NCBI GenBank assembly: GCA_021771755.1
Contig: JAETOL010000017.1
Coordinates: forward strand, 1 to 51,383
Length of the DNA stretch: 51,383 nt
Direction of reading: 5' to 3'
From: Lachnospiraceae bacterium
GTDB taxonomy: Bacteria; Bacillota; Clostridia; Lachnospirales; Lachnospiraceae
Position numbers and translations under genes: made by a program. Of the stretch, positions 8,186 to 17,320 are shown one piece after another (position 1 is the first letter of the stretch; every line of letters starts with the position of its first letter). A model generated the notes under the pieces. It searched no databases. It saw only the letters and a list, made by a program, of their open reading frames with translations, and had not been told where the DNA came from.

Positions 8186-9618
8186 GACTGCTGCAGCCTT
8201 ACCCGGCTGCCATCCTGTATTTCTCTGTTTGCTTCCGTGATCACTTTCTGGCTGCTGGAAATCGTTCCCTCTGCAAGCGCCGCCGTGGTCTGATTTTTTT
8301 CTTTTACCTGTACGGAAACTTTTCGTGCCATCTGCACCTCCCCCAGAATCGAATCCACAGTATCCACAACAAATACATACTCCTGACCTGACTGCCCATA
8401 CAAAGCTGTAAGAGGTACACAGCAGCTATAAGGTCCGCTGGACTGCTCCACTGTAAATTCCACGCTTTCCCCTACGGATAATCCGCTTTCCGGCACAGCC
8501 ACAGTCATAACAAAGGTTCCCGGCTCTGCTTCATCCTCCCGGACTGCCTGCACCACCGCATTTTCTACAACTGTCTTACTGACGCCCTCCAGTTTCACAG
8601 CTGCTCCCACAGAAACATATTCCATATCCTCTCTGGTGATCCGTCCCGTCATACTCAGTTCTCCGGTAAGCTCATAAACCACTGCCGCAGCCTCCTGAGA
8701 TGTCTGTCCTCCTGTCTGGGCAGAAACAGTTTTCATGACTCCTTCCGAAGGAGAAAAAACCTCTCCTTTATTGTCCAGAAGCACATTCAGCTCTCTCAGT
8801 TCCGCATTTCTTCCTTCCAGCTGCGTCTGAAGCGTTTCCTCTGTGCTGTCCTGAACCTGAGGGATCGCTGCATCCTGTTTTGCACGGTCTGCCTCCTTTA
8901 CTTCCCGGTTCCGGTTCATGATCACCTGATTCAGAGCTTCCGTTTTTGCCCGTACATCATCTATCAGAGCCTGCTCCTGCTGTCTGTCCGCCTCGGAATT
9001 TCCCTGTGTGCCGTCTGTCAGGTCATTTCCCTGCCCGTCTGTACCGTCCCCGAAATCCGGTTCTCCATTTTGCTGTTCCTGCTGCCGGGCTGCTTCCTCT
9101 GCCGCACGTCTGGCTCTGTATTCATTTAATCTCTGCTGTGCAATATTCACTTCGTTCTGAGCATTGGAAATATTGATGTTTCCATTGGCCACCGCGGTAT
9201 CCAGATCCTCCTGGGCTCTTTTTGTTTCATTTTGTTTTTTCTGATCATTGATTTCTTTCTGACTCTGGATATCGCTGATCTTCAGAGAAAGTTCCTGGAT
9301 CTCGTCCTGTTTTTTCTGTATACTGTCCTGAATGCTGTTTTCCAGAACCGTCAGGATCGCCTGCTCTTTTTTTATGGACTCTCCGGGTTTCACATAAACC
9401 TGTGCGATCTTCAGGCCTTCCGGGACAAAAACCGCACACTCTCTGGTTCCCTCTATTTTTCCGGTTCCGGAAACAATGTGACTGATAATCTGATTCTGAG
9501 GGGCGGATGCATGAATCTTTGCCACACTGACAGAATCCGCGGCTCTTGACAAAAAAGTAAAGACCAGCATTGCTGCAAAAAATATTCCAAACCATTTCAG
9601 TATTTTTTTTCGTTTCAT
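8182..9618 (-). CDS. HlyD/MacA-type membrane fusion (adaptor) protein
   Basis: 478 residues from the ATG at 9618 (MKRKKILKWFGIFF). A membrane anchor spans about residues 8-25. A short biotinyl-lipoyl-like half follows (IVSGTGKIEGTRECAVFVPEGLKI, VYVKPGESIKKEQAIL). A long coiled-coil hairpin comes next, with a Gln/Gly/Asp-rich tip near residues 175-215. The second lipoyl half is KTVSAQTGG and there is a beta-barrel/MP C terminus. The open frame runs on upstream, but the start chosen has AGTAGGAG just before it and lies five bases after malG. Such proteins bridge an inner-membrane transporter with the cell surface. Its partner is probably the overlapping MacB-core-domain protein. Confidence 0.88.
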   Translation of the reverse strand: MKRKKILKWFGIFFAAMLVFTFLSRAADSVSVAKIHASAPQNQIISHIVSGTGKIEGTRECAVFVPEGLKIAQVYVKPGESIKKEQAILTVLENSIQDSIQKKQDEIQELSLKISDIQSQKEINDQKKQNETKRAQEDLDTAVANGNINISNAQNEVNIAQQRLNEYRARRAAEEAARQQEQQNGEPDFGDGTDGQGNDLTDGTQGNSEADRQQEQALIDDVRAKTEALNQVIMNRNREVKEADRAKQDAAIPQVQDSTEETLQTQLEGRNAELRELNVLLDNKGEVFSPSEGVMKTVSAQTGGQTSQEAAAVVYELTGELSMTGRITREDMEYVSVGAAVKLEGVSKTVVENAVVQAVREDEAEPGTFVMTVAVPESGLSVGESVEFTVEQSSGPYSCCVPLTALYGQSGQEYVFVVDTVDSILGEVQMARKVSVQVKEKNQTTAALAEGTISSSQKVITEANREIQDGSRVRLQQS

Positions 9619-9623
9619 TTCTC

Positions 9624-10463
9624 CTACTCCTTCACTGCTGTTGAGACAATTCCCTGTTCCAGATAATCCTGCCCTGCCAGAAATACCAGTACAGCCGGAA
9701 GCAGCGCCAGTACCGAAGCTGCAAATGCCCTGCCCGCCTGTTCTGTACCAATGTTGGGAAGGTACAGGGAAAGAGGCCATTTTTCTTTTGTTTTCAAAAA
9801 TGCCATCGGCTGTTCGATGAGATTCCAATATTCCAGAAAGCCCAAAACCAGCGCCGAGATCATCCCCGGGGACCCAAGAGGAATCCCGATACGGAAAAAA
9901 ATCTTCCATTCTCCTGCCCCGTCGATCCTTGCGGAATCTATCACCGCTTCCGGAAGTCCCTGAAAAAACCGATACATCAGAAATACCGGAAAGGTGGAAA
10001 AAGCAGCAGGCAGGACGATTCCGGTCAGCGTATCCAGAAGCCCTGTCTGATCCAGTACCAGATAATTACTGAGCATCATTACCTGAAAAGGCATCATCAT
10101 CAAAGCAATATATATGGTAAACAAAAGCTTTTTTCCCGGAAAACGATATCTGGCAAATCCCCAGGCCGCAGGCGTTCCCACAAGAATCTGCCCGATAAGG
10201 GTCAGAGCTGTGATCTTTACAGAATTCCAGAACATAACAAAAAATTCCGGCGAATCCAATAATAATTCCACATAGTGAGAAAACGTCGGATACAGAGGCA
10301 TCAGTTTCCATGAGGCGAAGCCCTCTCCGTCTCCCAGAACAGGAAGAAGAATCTGAGACAGCTCCGTATTTCCCATCAAGGATCCACATACCAGAAACAA
10401 CACCGGAAACACAGCTGCCGCTGCCATAAAAAACATCAGCACTGTCAGAATTTTTTTCATCAT
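9624..10463 (-). CDS. Carbohydrate ABC-transporter permease, MalG/MsmG type
   Basis: 279 residues, six predicted membrane segments. The EAA loop that docks on the ATPase is clear: EAVIDSARIDGAGEWKIFF. The N terminus MMKKILTVLMFFMAAAAVFPVLFLVCGS is typical for MalG-like proteins. It overlaps the MalF-like gene by four bases and is followed by an adaptor gene. No ATPase gene is seen in the operon, so it would need a shared MsmK-type ATPase from elsewhere in the genome, as is common for Firmicute sugar importers. Confidence 0.92.
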   Translation of the reverse strand: MMKKILTVLMFFMAAAAVFPVLFLVCGSLMGNTELSQILLPVLGDGEGFASWKLMPLYPTFSHYVELLLDSPEFFVMFWNSVKITALTLIGQILVGTPAAWGFARYRFPGKKLLFTIYIALMMMPFQVMMLSNYLVLDQTGLLDTLTGIVLPAAFSTFPVFLMYRFFQGLPEAVIDSARIDGAGEWKIFFRIGIPLGSPGMISALVLGFLEYWNLIEQPMAFLKTKEKWPLSLYLPNIGTEQAGRAFAASVLALLPAVLVFLAGQDYLEQGIVSTAVKE

Positions 10464-11323
10464 ATGCCCTCTCCCCCTTCCCAGGCTTTTTGGAGGATCA
10501 GGATCAGCACAAGGATCACGCTTCCTGTCACTACAGCCGCCGCTGCCATTTTGTCCAGGGACAGATCCCGGTACCAGTTATTAAAAAGATGCTGCAGAAG
10601 ATACATACTTTCCTGGGGATAATCTCCTGCCACCAGCCAGGCTTCCCGGAACACCTTAAATCCGTTCAGCAAAGACAGCACCACAATGGTAAAAAGAGAG
10701 GGCAGAAGATTCGGCACAGTAATCTTAATAAAACACTTCCATTCTCCCGCTCCGTCTACTCTGGCAGCTTCATAGAGAGCCGCAGGTATCGCGCCAAGAC
10801 CTGCCACCCACAAAACAATATCATATCCCAGATTTCTCCAGAGATAACTGACTACCAGTACAAAAAAAGAAGCATCGGTGTTCATCCAATCCGGTCCATG
10901 GACAGACAAAAGTTCCAGAAGATGATCCAGAATTCCCTGACTGTGAAAAAGAACTTTCCACAAAAGGACCACGGATGCCACCGGAATCACCATAGGAAGA
11001 AGGAACATACTTTTCAGGATATGCATACTTTTTTTCCTTCTGGTAAGCAGCACTGCAATCAGAAGAGACAGCCCCACAAGCAAAGGAATACAGATGCAGA
11101 AAAATTTCAGTGTATTACCTGCTGCCAGACGGAATGCCTGATTTTCAAAAACTGTCCGGTAATTTTTCAATCCGGTAAATTCTCCGCTGACCGCGCTGAA
11201 AAAGGATCTGCGTATCACATCTCCGTAAGGGATTACCCAGAACAGCCCTACGCCCAGAAAGCTGGGAAGCAGAAACAGCAAACCTTTATATTCTCTTTTC
11301 TTCGTTATTTTATGTATCGCCAC
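10460..11323 (-). CDS. Carbohydrate ABC-transporter permease, MalF/MsmF type
   Basis: 287 residues with six membrane segments and the EAA loop YEAARVDGAGEWKCFIKITVP. It starts at GTG 11323, with GGGAG about ten bases upstream, and is divergent from the response regulator gene. It is the first gene of a coupled run: MalF-like, MalG-like, adaptor, MacB-core protein, DegV, ArgS. It pairs with the solute-binding lipoprotein encoded at 12.2-14.6 kb, which has its own promoter region with the same upstream blocks. Confidence 0.92.
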   Translation of the reverse strand: MAIHKITKKREYKGLLFLLPSFLGVGLFWVIPYGDVIRRSFFSAVSGEFTGLKNYRTVFENQAFRLAAGNTLKFFCICIPLLVGLSLLIAVLLTRRKKSMHILKSMFLLPMVIPVASVVLLWKVLFHSQGILDHLLELLSVHGPDWMNTDASFFVLVVSYLWRNLGYDIVLWVAGLGAIPAALYEAARVDGAGEWKCFIKITVPNLLPSLFTIVVLSLLNGFKVFREAWLVAGDYPQESMYLLQHLFNNWYRDLSLDKMAAAAVVTGSVILVLILILQKAWEGGEGI

Positions 11324-11493
11324 AATTTACACTCTCCCGTTATTTTATGAGTAGTATACCAATCCATTCTAAAAAAAACCTCTAAGACAAATTAGAGATT
11401 TTTTACAGAAAGCTTTTTTAAAATATGATATGATAGTCTAAAAATGCAGTAGGTGTTCTGCAGAGAAAGAAAAAATAACACGAGGTACCCGTT
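11324..11493. promoter_or_regulatory. Divergent promoter region with blocks shared with 14580-14749
   Basis: Between the permease operon (left) and the response regulator (right). CCATTCT (11364-11370), CCTCTAA (11379-11385) and TTAGAG (11392-11397) recur in the same order upstream of the histidine kinase. CTCTAA and TTAGAG form an inverted repeat with a seven-base gap. A TATGATATGATA box at 11424-11435 is identical in the two regions and is the probable -10 region for the rightward gene. Confidence 0.7.
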
Positions 11494-12174
11494 ATGAATA
11501 TTTTAATGATCGAAGATGACAGAGAATTATGTACAGCAGTCTCCTTTCGGCTGGAGCAGGAGGGCTTTTCCGTAACTGTCTGTCACGACGGAGAAGAAGG
11601 GCTTTATTATATGCAGGAATCGCCCTTTGATCTGGTGATTCTGGACCGTATGCTTCCTCATATGAATGGAATAGAAGTATTAAAGGAAGCACGTTCCCGT
11701 CAGATCAAAACTCCGGTGCTGATGCTTACCGCTCTGGGGGAGCTTGATGACCGGCTGGCAGGACTGAACGGAGGCGCAGATGACTATATGGTCAAACCCT
11801 TTGCGTTTGAGGAGCTGCTGGCAAGAATCCAGTGTCTGCTGCGGCGCCCGGCAGTTTATCAGGATTCCGTAAAGTTTATTTCTCTGGCCGATGTTTCTTT
11901 TGTCCCGAAGACAAGAACTCTGTCCAGCCACGAAAAAACATGTACCCTGTCCAGCCGGGAAGGAGAGCTTATGGAGGTGTTCCTTCGGAATCCCGGTCAG
12001 ACCCTTCCCAGACAGCTTTTGCTTTCCCGTGTATGGGGACTGGAAGCAGATGTGGAAGAGGGAAACCTGGATAACTACATTCACTTTCTCCGGCGCAGGC
12101 TCAAAGCTGTAGAAAGCACACTGCAGATCCGAACCGTCCGGGGAGTCGGATATCAGCTTGAGGTTTTTCAGTAA
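11494..12174 (+). CDS. OmpR/PhoB-family response regulator
   Basis: 226 residues. The receiver domain has the acidic pair EDD at 7-9, the phosphorylated Asp51 (LVILDRMLP), Thr79 and Lys101 (VKPF). The C-terminal winged-helix DNA-binding domain ends in VRGVGYQL. The probable partner kinase is encoded 2.6 kb to the right on the same strand; a lipoprotein gene in the other direction lies between them. The most likely targets are the two divergent regions that share its candidate operator. It is followed by a bidirectional terminator. Confidence 0.95.
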   Translation: MNILMIEDDRELCTAVSFRLEQEGFSVTVCHDGEEGLYYMQESPFDLVILDRMLPHMNGIEVLKEARSRQIKTPVLMLTALGELDDRLAGLNGGADDYMVKPFAFEELLARIQCLLRRPAVYQDSVKFISLADVSFVPKTRTLSSHEKTCTLSSREGELMEVFLRNPGQTLPRQLLLSRVWGLEADVEEGNLDNYIHFLRRRLKAVESTLQIRTVRGVGYQLEVFQ

Positions 12175-12184
12175 ATCCTGCAGC

Positions 12185-12222
12185 AAAAAAGGAATCGCAC
12201 TTTTATCTGCGATTCCTTTTTT
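12185..12222. terminator. Bidirectional terminator between response regulator and lipoprotein gene
   Basis: AAGGAATCGCA pairs with TGCGATTCCTT around an eight-base loop. An A run lies on the left and a T run on the right, so it works for both converging genes. Confidence 0.92.
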
Positions 12223-12224
12223 GT

Positions 12225-14579
12225 TTATTCTGCCAGATAAAGATTTACCTGCTGAATGGCTCCCTTTGCCGCCTCCTCAAGGCTGATCTCTCCGTTTAAA
12301 TATCTGGTTCCGTTTTCGGCTATAGCGTTCAGGATGACCTCATTTCCCCTGGATGGTGTGGTAAGTGATTTTCCAAGCTCCTGAATTTCCTTTGTGGTCT
12401 CTTCATCCGCCCGGACGATCTCCAGTTCCACATATTCGCCTGTAGAGATATTTCCGGATCCCGAAATCCCCAAACGTCCCTGTTCGTCTCCTGCCGCCCA
12501 GTAGTCTTCACTGTCATACACGGCTTCATTTACAGGAAATCCGCTGTCACTTCCAATTTCCTGGCCTTCCTTTGTAAACAGGAATCCCACCAGTTTTTCT
12601 GCCGCCTCCTTCTGTTCTGCTTTGGCACTGATTCCCACTGTCTGAACGGGAACAAAGCAGTTCTGTGCCTGTCCGTTCCATAAGCTATGGGTGATATCTC
12701 CCATTTTCTGCTCCAGACTGTACATATTTGCAAGTTCTTCCGGAGAAGCCAGTCTGCCTGCAGCCATCTTCACATATCCCCCCAGCAGAGACATCACAGA
12801 AGCACTGACATTACTCAAAATCGACAGTTCACTGATGCTGTAAACATACTCGCCTGCCATTTCTTTGATATAATCCATACTTTCTTTTCCTGCGGTATAG
12901 ATCCGGCCTGCCTGCTCCAGGTATTCCTGCACTGCCGCTTCATCCAGAGAGCCGTCTTCCTTCTGCCATGCAGGAGCATTTACATCGCCAAAGGCTCTTA
13001 GAAAGCCTTCCGGCCCTGCTCCCATCAACGAGAGTGGCATCTTCATTTCTGTATATTCATTCTGATAGCTTTCCAGCATATCCGCCATGGAGACAATATC
13101 CCCGGCTTTTTCCACATCTTCTTTGTTTCCCTGAATCAGGGGAATACTGAATTTCAGCGGCATCACATACTGGCTTCCGTCTTCCTCTCTGTAAGGTTCT
13201 CTGATATTATCCAGAATTCCGTCTGCCTCTTCCGCCTTATCCAGAATACTGCTGATATCTACAAGCATGCCTTTTTCTATATAAGTATCCTCCGGAATAC
13301 CGTCTAAAATCATAACATCCGGTCCGTTCCCTGCCATAATTTCTGTATTCAGTGTTTTCAGGGCATCTGTGGTTGTCATTCCGTCTTTCCCTGTCATTCC
13401 CACTTCCAGATTCAGATAAATATCCGGATATTTCTTCTGAAAAACAGCCGCCACCTGACGAATATAGGAATTGTCCAAAAGGGAATATACCGTTAGCTCT
13501 GTATCCGGCTCTGCCGGTGTATCCGGGGAATAGGTATACTTTAAAATCCTTCCCATATGGCCCATATCTGCGGCGCCATCCTGAACTGCCACAAAAAAGT
13601 TTCCTTCCTGATCCCGGTTCATTGCCACAAGAGAAATATCCGGAGAAGAAAGGCTGTTCAGGTTTCCATCAATCACCTCTTCCACAACACTTCCCTCAAA
13701 GGAGAAACGGAAAACTCCTCCGTCCTCTGTATAAAAAAGGCTGTCCTCCTCATCGCCTTTTGAAAATACAAGAGGGTAAGAGGAAGTACTGGTAAGCTCA
13801 AGATTACTTTTGTCTTCCGTGATCTGCTCTGTCAGCGCTGCCGCATCCTCCAGAGGCTCCCCTGTTTCCAGATCATAATAATGAACTGTGGAATTGGTAA
13901 CTGCCACCAGATAATTACCTATAGAGGCAAAACAGGAAACAACGCTTCCTTCCTCGTATTTTCTCACAACACTCCCGTCAAGAGGATTGATCTCTACAAG
14001 GGCAGTTGAAAAATCACTGATGATAAGATTTCCTTTATCTGTAAAACGTGCTTCCGAAACATAAGCGCTTGCAAGCGCCTGAGAAAGATCCGGCTCCTGC
14101 ACACTGCCATCCGGCGCCAGATAATAATACTTATGCTCCTCTGTTTCTCCTGAAGCGTCATAGGCAGATACAAAAATCCCGCCATTTGCTCCCAGCTTCG
14201 GGTAAGAAAGACCGTATTTCGATGTGTCTACCTGCACCGCCTCCGAAAGATCCACCGCTTCCTTCCAGGTTTTCCCTCCATCAGAAGAATCCGCATAGAA
14301 AACGCCCTCATTGCCTTTATAAAAGCAAATCCTCAGGGTTTCATCCTCCAGAAGAGTCATGTCTGCAATATCTCCGCAGTCCTCTGGAAGAACTACATCC
14401 TCCTCCAGATAGCGGCCCATTGTTTTTTCTTCTTTTTGTGTATCCTTTGTGTCTGGTTTTTCTTTTTTTGTATGATCTGCCTTTCCCGTGTTTCCGCATC
14501 CGGCAAGTCCCGGCGTCAGGGCAAGAACCATGGCAGCTGTAAGCGCCGTCCCCCGTTTCCATATGCGATATCTGGTCAT
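12225..14579 (-). CDS. Solute-binding lipoprotein fused to an N-terminal beta-propeller-like region
   Basis: 784 residues from the ATG at 14579, which has GGAGG upstream; the open frame starts earlier at 14654 but without a ribosome site. A lipobox LAGC puts the lipidated Cys at 28. Residues of about 60-360 look like a WD/BNR-type propeller: repeated short strands with FYADSSDGGKTW, YYLAPDGSV, VHYYDLETGEP and FYTEDGGVFRF. From about residue 385 there is a family-1 extracellular solute-binding domain (TELTVYSLLDNSYI, AGNGPDVMILDG, FTKEGQE). Simple sugar-binding proteins have only about 400-450 residues, so the fusion doubles the length. It lies between the response regulator and kinase genes on the opposite strand and shares its upstream operator blocks with the permease operon. 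The ligand is unknown. Confidence 0.85.
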   Translation of the reverse strand: MTRYRIWKRGTALTAAMVLALTPGLAGCGNTGKADHTKKEKPDTKDTQKEEKTMGRYLEEDVVLPEDCGDIADMTLLEDETLRICFYKGNEGVFYADSSDGGKTWKEAVDLSEAVQVDTSKYGLSYPKLGANGGIFVSAYDASGETEEHKYYYLAPDGSVQEPDLSQALASAYVSEARFTDKGNLIISDFSTALVEINPLDGSVVRKYEEGSVVSCFASIGNYLVAVTNSTVHYYDLETGEPLEDAAALTEQITEDKSNLELTSTSSYPLVFSKGDEEDSLFYTEDGGVFRFSFEGSVVEEVIDGNLNSLSSPDISLVAMNRDQEGNFFVAVQDGAADMGHMGRILKYTYSPDTPAEPDTELTVYSLLDNSYIRQVAAVFQKKYPDIYLNLEVGMTGKDGMTTTDALKTLNTEIMAGNGPDVMILDGIPEDTYIEKGMLVDISSILDKAEEADGILDNIREPYREEDGSQYVMPLKFSIPLIQGNKEDVEKAGDIVSMADMLESYQNEYTEMKMPLSLMGAGPEGFLRAFGDVNAPAWQKEDGSLDEAAVQEYLEQAGRIYTAGKESMDYIKEMAGEYVYSISELSILSNVSASVMSLLGGYVKMAAGRLASPEELANMYSLEQKMGDITHSLWNGQAQNCFVPVQTVGISAKAEQKEAAEKLVGFLFTKEGQEIGSDSGFPVNEAVYDSEDYWAAGDEQGRLGISGSGNISTGEYVELEIVRADEETTKEIQELGKSLTTPSRGNEVILNAIAENGTRYLNGEISLEEAAKGAIQQVNLYLAE

Positions 14580-14749
14580 AATTACATTTCCTCCATCTAT
14601 TTTTATTTTCTCACAGGATAACAGCCCATTCTCAAAAGAACCTCTAAAAATCATTCTGACAGGTATAAATTTTCATTTTGCTTTTTAGAGGCTCTTTCCA
14701 GAAAATTATGATATGATACCATTATAAACTTTCCATAAAGGAGGATTTT
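14580..14749. promoter_or_regulatory. Divergent promoter region with blocks shared with 11324-11493
   Basis: Between the solute-binding lipoprotein (left) and the histidine kinase (right). It contains CCATTCT (14626-14632), CCTCTAA (14641-14647), TTAGAG (14685-14690) and TATGATATGATA (14707-14718). The first two blocks have the same spacing as in the other divergent region; the TTAGAG half lies further away. A strong AGGAGG precedes the kinase start. Confidence 0.7.
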
Positions 14750-16033
14750 ATGTTTCGCAGACTTCACATACATATGACTCTTTTTTCCACCCTTATCACA
14801 GGAATCATACTGTCTCTTATGGCGGCTGCCTGTCTTCTGATCACCGAAAGAAATATACGTCAGAACCATTATACCATATTCACCAATAATGCCTATTCCT
14901 GCATTTCCTATCTGGAAAGCCAGAACGTATTGTCCCACCGCTGGATGCAGCAGGCACAGAATAATTATCATATTCAGATGCAGATTCTTGACGGAGAGCA
15001 TCCTCTGTTTTTTGACCGGCTTCATGAAAAATCTGACCTTCAGGATACCTTCTCCCTGGCAAAAAAAGAATCAAAGGAAAACCACGGACTGGATCTGACT
15101 TCCTCCGGCAGTGCCCAGACGCTTTCCAAGGTGGCCATGTTCCAGATTCCCGGCTACTATACCTGTACTGCCCGTATTCCCAAAAAACAGGGCTCTCTTC
15201 ATGCTGTTTTTCTTTATTCCCAAAAGGAGCAGGCCTCTCAGATCCTGAGAATGCGTCTTCTTTTTCTCTGTGCTGTTCTGACTGCAATTTTTGCCCTTTC
15301 TGTATTTTCCTGGCTTTTCACCAGAAAAATGATCCAGCCTCTGGAAAAAAGCCGGAAGGAGCAGAATTCCTTTATTGCCGCGGCATCCCATGAACTGCGT
15401 TCGCCTCTGGCAGTGATCCAGAGCAGTCTGTCTGCCGTTCCACATGCATCAAAGGAACAGGCAGATCGTTTTATCTCCATCAGTCTTGAGGAATGTCAGC
15501 GTATGGCCCGACTGATCCAGGATATGCTTTCTCTTTCCAGATCAGACAATCACACCTGGGTGCTGAATACGGTACCCTGCGAGGTGGATACGCTTCTTCT
15601 GGAAGCCTTTGAAAAATATCAGCAGCCTGCCCGTGAAAGCGGCAAAAAATTACAGATCGATCTCCCGGAGGATCCACTTCCTCTCTGCATCTGCGATCCG
15701 GAAAAAATCAATCAGATTCTGACCATCCTGATCGACAATGCACTAAGCTATGTACCGGAAGGAGGGCTTATCCGTCTTCAGGCAGAAAAAGAACCGGGAG
15801 CCATTGCCATTTCTGTTTCTGACAACGGTCCCGGTATTCCCGATTCCGAAAAGGATTCTGTTTTTCAGCGTTTTTACCGCTCAGATGCCTCCCGAAATGA
15901 CAAGCAGCATTTCGGTCTTGGCCTTTGTATTGCAAAAGAGATCACGCTTCTCCATCATGGCAGTCTGAGAGTTCTGGATACCCCCGGCGGAGGAGCTTCA
16001 TTTGTCCTGAAGCTTCCTCTGGCAAAAAACTGA
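14750..16033 (+). CDS. Sensor histidine kinase
   Basis: 427 residues. Membrane segments at about 12-32 and 167-189 enclose an extracellular sensor of about 135 residues. The HisKA dimerisation domain has the phosphoacceptor His214 in SHELRSPL. The ATPase domain has the N box (Asn330), G1 (DNGPGI) and G2 (GLGLCIAK) motifs. It probably phosphorylates the response regulator encoded at 11.5 kb. The gene is divergent from the solute-binding lipoprotein, so ligand capture by that lipoprotein might feed the sensor (inference). Confidence 0.95.
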   Translation: MFRRLHIHMTLFSTLITGIILSLMAAACLLITERNIRQNHYTIFTNNAYSCISYLESQNVLSHRWMQQAQNNYHIQMQILDGEHPLFFDRLHEKSDLQDTFSLAKKESKENHGLDLTSSGSAQTLSKVAMFQIPGYYTCTARIPKKQGSLHAVFLYSQKEQASQILRMRLLFLCAVLTAIFALSVFSWLFTRKMIQPLEKSRKEQNSFIAAASHELRSPLAVIQSSLSAVPHASKEQADRFISISLEECQRMARLIQDMLSLSRSDNHTWVLNTVPCEVDTLLLEAFEKYQQPARESGKKLQIDLPEDPLPLCICDPEKINQILTILIDNALSYVPEGGLIRLQAEKEPGAIAISVSDNGPGIPDSEKDSVFQRFYRSDASRNDKQHFGLGLCIAKEITLLHHGSLRVLDTPGGGASFVLKLPLAKN

Positions 16034-16055
16034 ACGGAATTTTTCATGACATTCT

Positions 16056-17306
16056 TTATTCACTTCTCAGTGCATCGATCGGGTTCAGATTGGCTGCTTT
16101 CACTGAAGGCAGCAATCCGAAGATCACACCGATCACTGTTGAAAACAACACAGAGCCGATAATCGCCGGCACACTGATCGCTGTAGGTGCACCGGAAACC
16201 CTGGATACCACCCTGGATAAAATAATTCCCAAAACCACTCCTATGATTCCCCCGATGCTGGTCAGCATGGAGGCTTCTGTAAGGAACTGATACAGGATCA
16301 CCTTTTTTCTGGCGCCTATGGCTTTTTTCAGTCCGATCTCGCTGGTTCTCTCAGTTACCGACACCAGCATGATGTTCATAACGCCAATACCTCCTACAAG
16401 AAGGGAAATGCTGGCGATCCACAACAACTGCTGATTGGTGCTCTCACTGAGATTCTGCAGATTTTTCACACGTTCCATTACATCGTCTGCCTTATATTTG
16501 AATTTGGAGTCCTCACTGATCCCCTGATTCAGGATCTTGGCGGCACTGTTTCCCGCAGAGCTCATATTATCTGTAGAATCTGCTTTGATCACTACATTTT
16601 CCGGTTCATCGAACTGAAAAGCAATGGGCCAGCATCTGCTTGGGATCATTACTGTACCGATCACTGCCTGGTAATATTCATAGTATTCACTGATACTGTT
16701 GATATTCGGCTGATAGCTGTCTCCCTGCTGAACAATCCCTACTACCACAAAAGGATCATCTCCGATCTCTATCGTCTTTCCCAGTGGATCTTCTCCGGAA
16801 AAGAGATTTTCTGCCGCATTGTTGTCGATCAGTGCAACTTTGTTCAGGTTTTCGTAATCCTTCTGAATAAAACCACGTCCTGACTGAACCATATACCCAC
16901 AGGTATCCAGATAATTTTCATCAATACCATAAACCGTTCCACCCTGGAGGGATGTGTTCTGATAGTACACACTGCTGTAGGTATTTGTGTGGAAAAAAGT
17001 AACATTTTCTACATGCTCCATCTCTCTTACCTCTTCTTTCTGTGCATTAGAAAGAAGAGGAGGATTTCCACTGTTACTCATCCCAAACATAGGATCATAG
17101 CTGCTGTCTCCATCATAAAGGCTGATGGTCACAGTGTTGTTTCCTGCACCGATCAGATCCTCCTTGATCTGCTCGCTGGTTCCTTTGATCGTAGACACAA
17201 TGGCAATGATCGAAGCAATTCCGATAATGATACCCAGCATAGTAAGAAAGGAGCGCATTTTATGCGACCAGATTCCCTGAATGGATATTCTTATATTTTC
17301 AAGCAT
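16056..17306 (-). CDS. MacB-like ABC-transporter permease (FtsX family)
   Basis: 416 residues. A membrane segment lies at about 19-41. A MacB periplasmic core domain follows, with AAENLFSGEDPLGKTIEIG and VVGIV. The FtsX domain carries three membrane segments, with GGIGVMNIMLVSVTERTSEIG and the ending NLNPIDALRSE. There is no ATPase domain, because the ATPase is encoded separately two genes upstream. It is the last gene of the four-gene export operon, 14 bases after the second adaptor. The likely function is export of a peptide, lipid or antimicrobial from the outer leaflet. No clear terminator was seen in the 22 bases before the converging kinase gene. Confidence 0.93.
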   Translation of the reverse strand: MLENIRISIQGIWSHKMRSFLTMLGIIIGIASIIAIVSTIKGTSEQIKEDLIGAGNNTVTISLYDGDSSYDPMFGMSNSGNPPLLSNAQKEEVREMEHVENVTFFHTNTYSSVYYQNTSLQGGTVYGIDENYLDTCGYMVQSGRGFIQKDYENLNKVALIDNNAAENLFSGEDPLGKTIEIGDDPFVVVGIVQQGDSYQPNINSISEYYEYYQAVIGTVMIPSRCWPIAFQFDEPENVVIKADSTDNMSSAGNSAAKILNQGISEDSKFKYKADDVMERVKNLQNLSESTNQQLLWIASISLLVGGIGVMNIMLVSVTERTSEIGLKKAIGARKKVILYQFLTEASMLTSIGGIIGVVLGIILSRVVSRVSGAPTAISVPAIIGSVLFSTVIGVIFGLLPSVKAANLNPIDALRSE

Positions 17307-17320
17307 AAACTCCCACCTTT

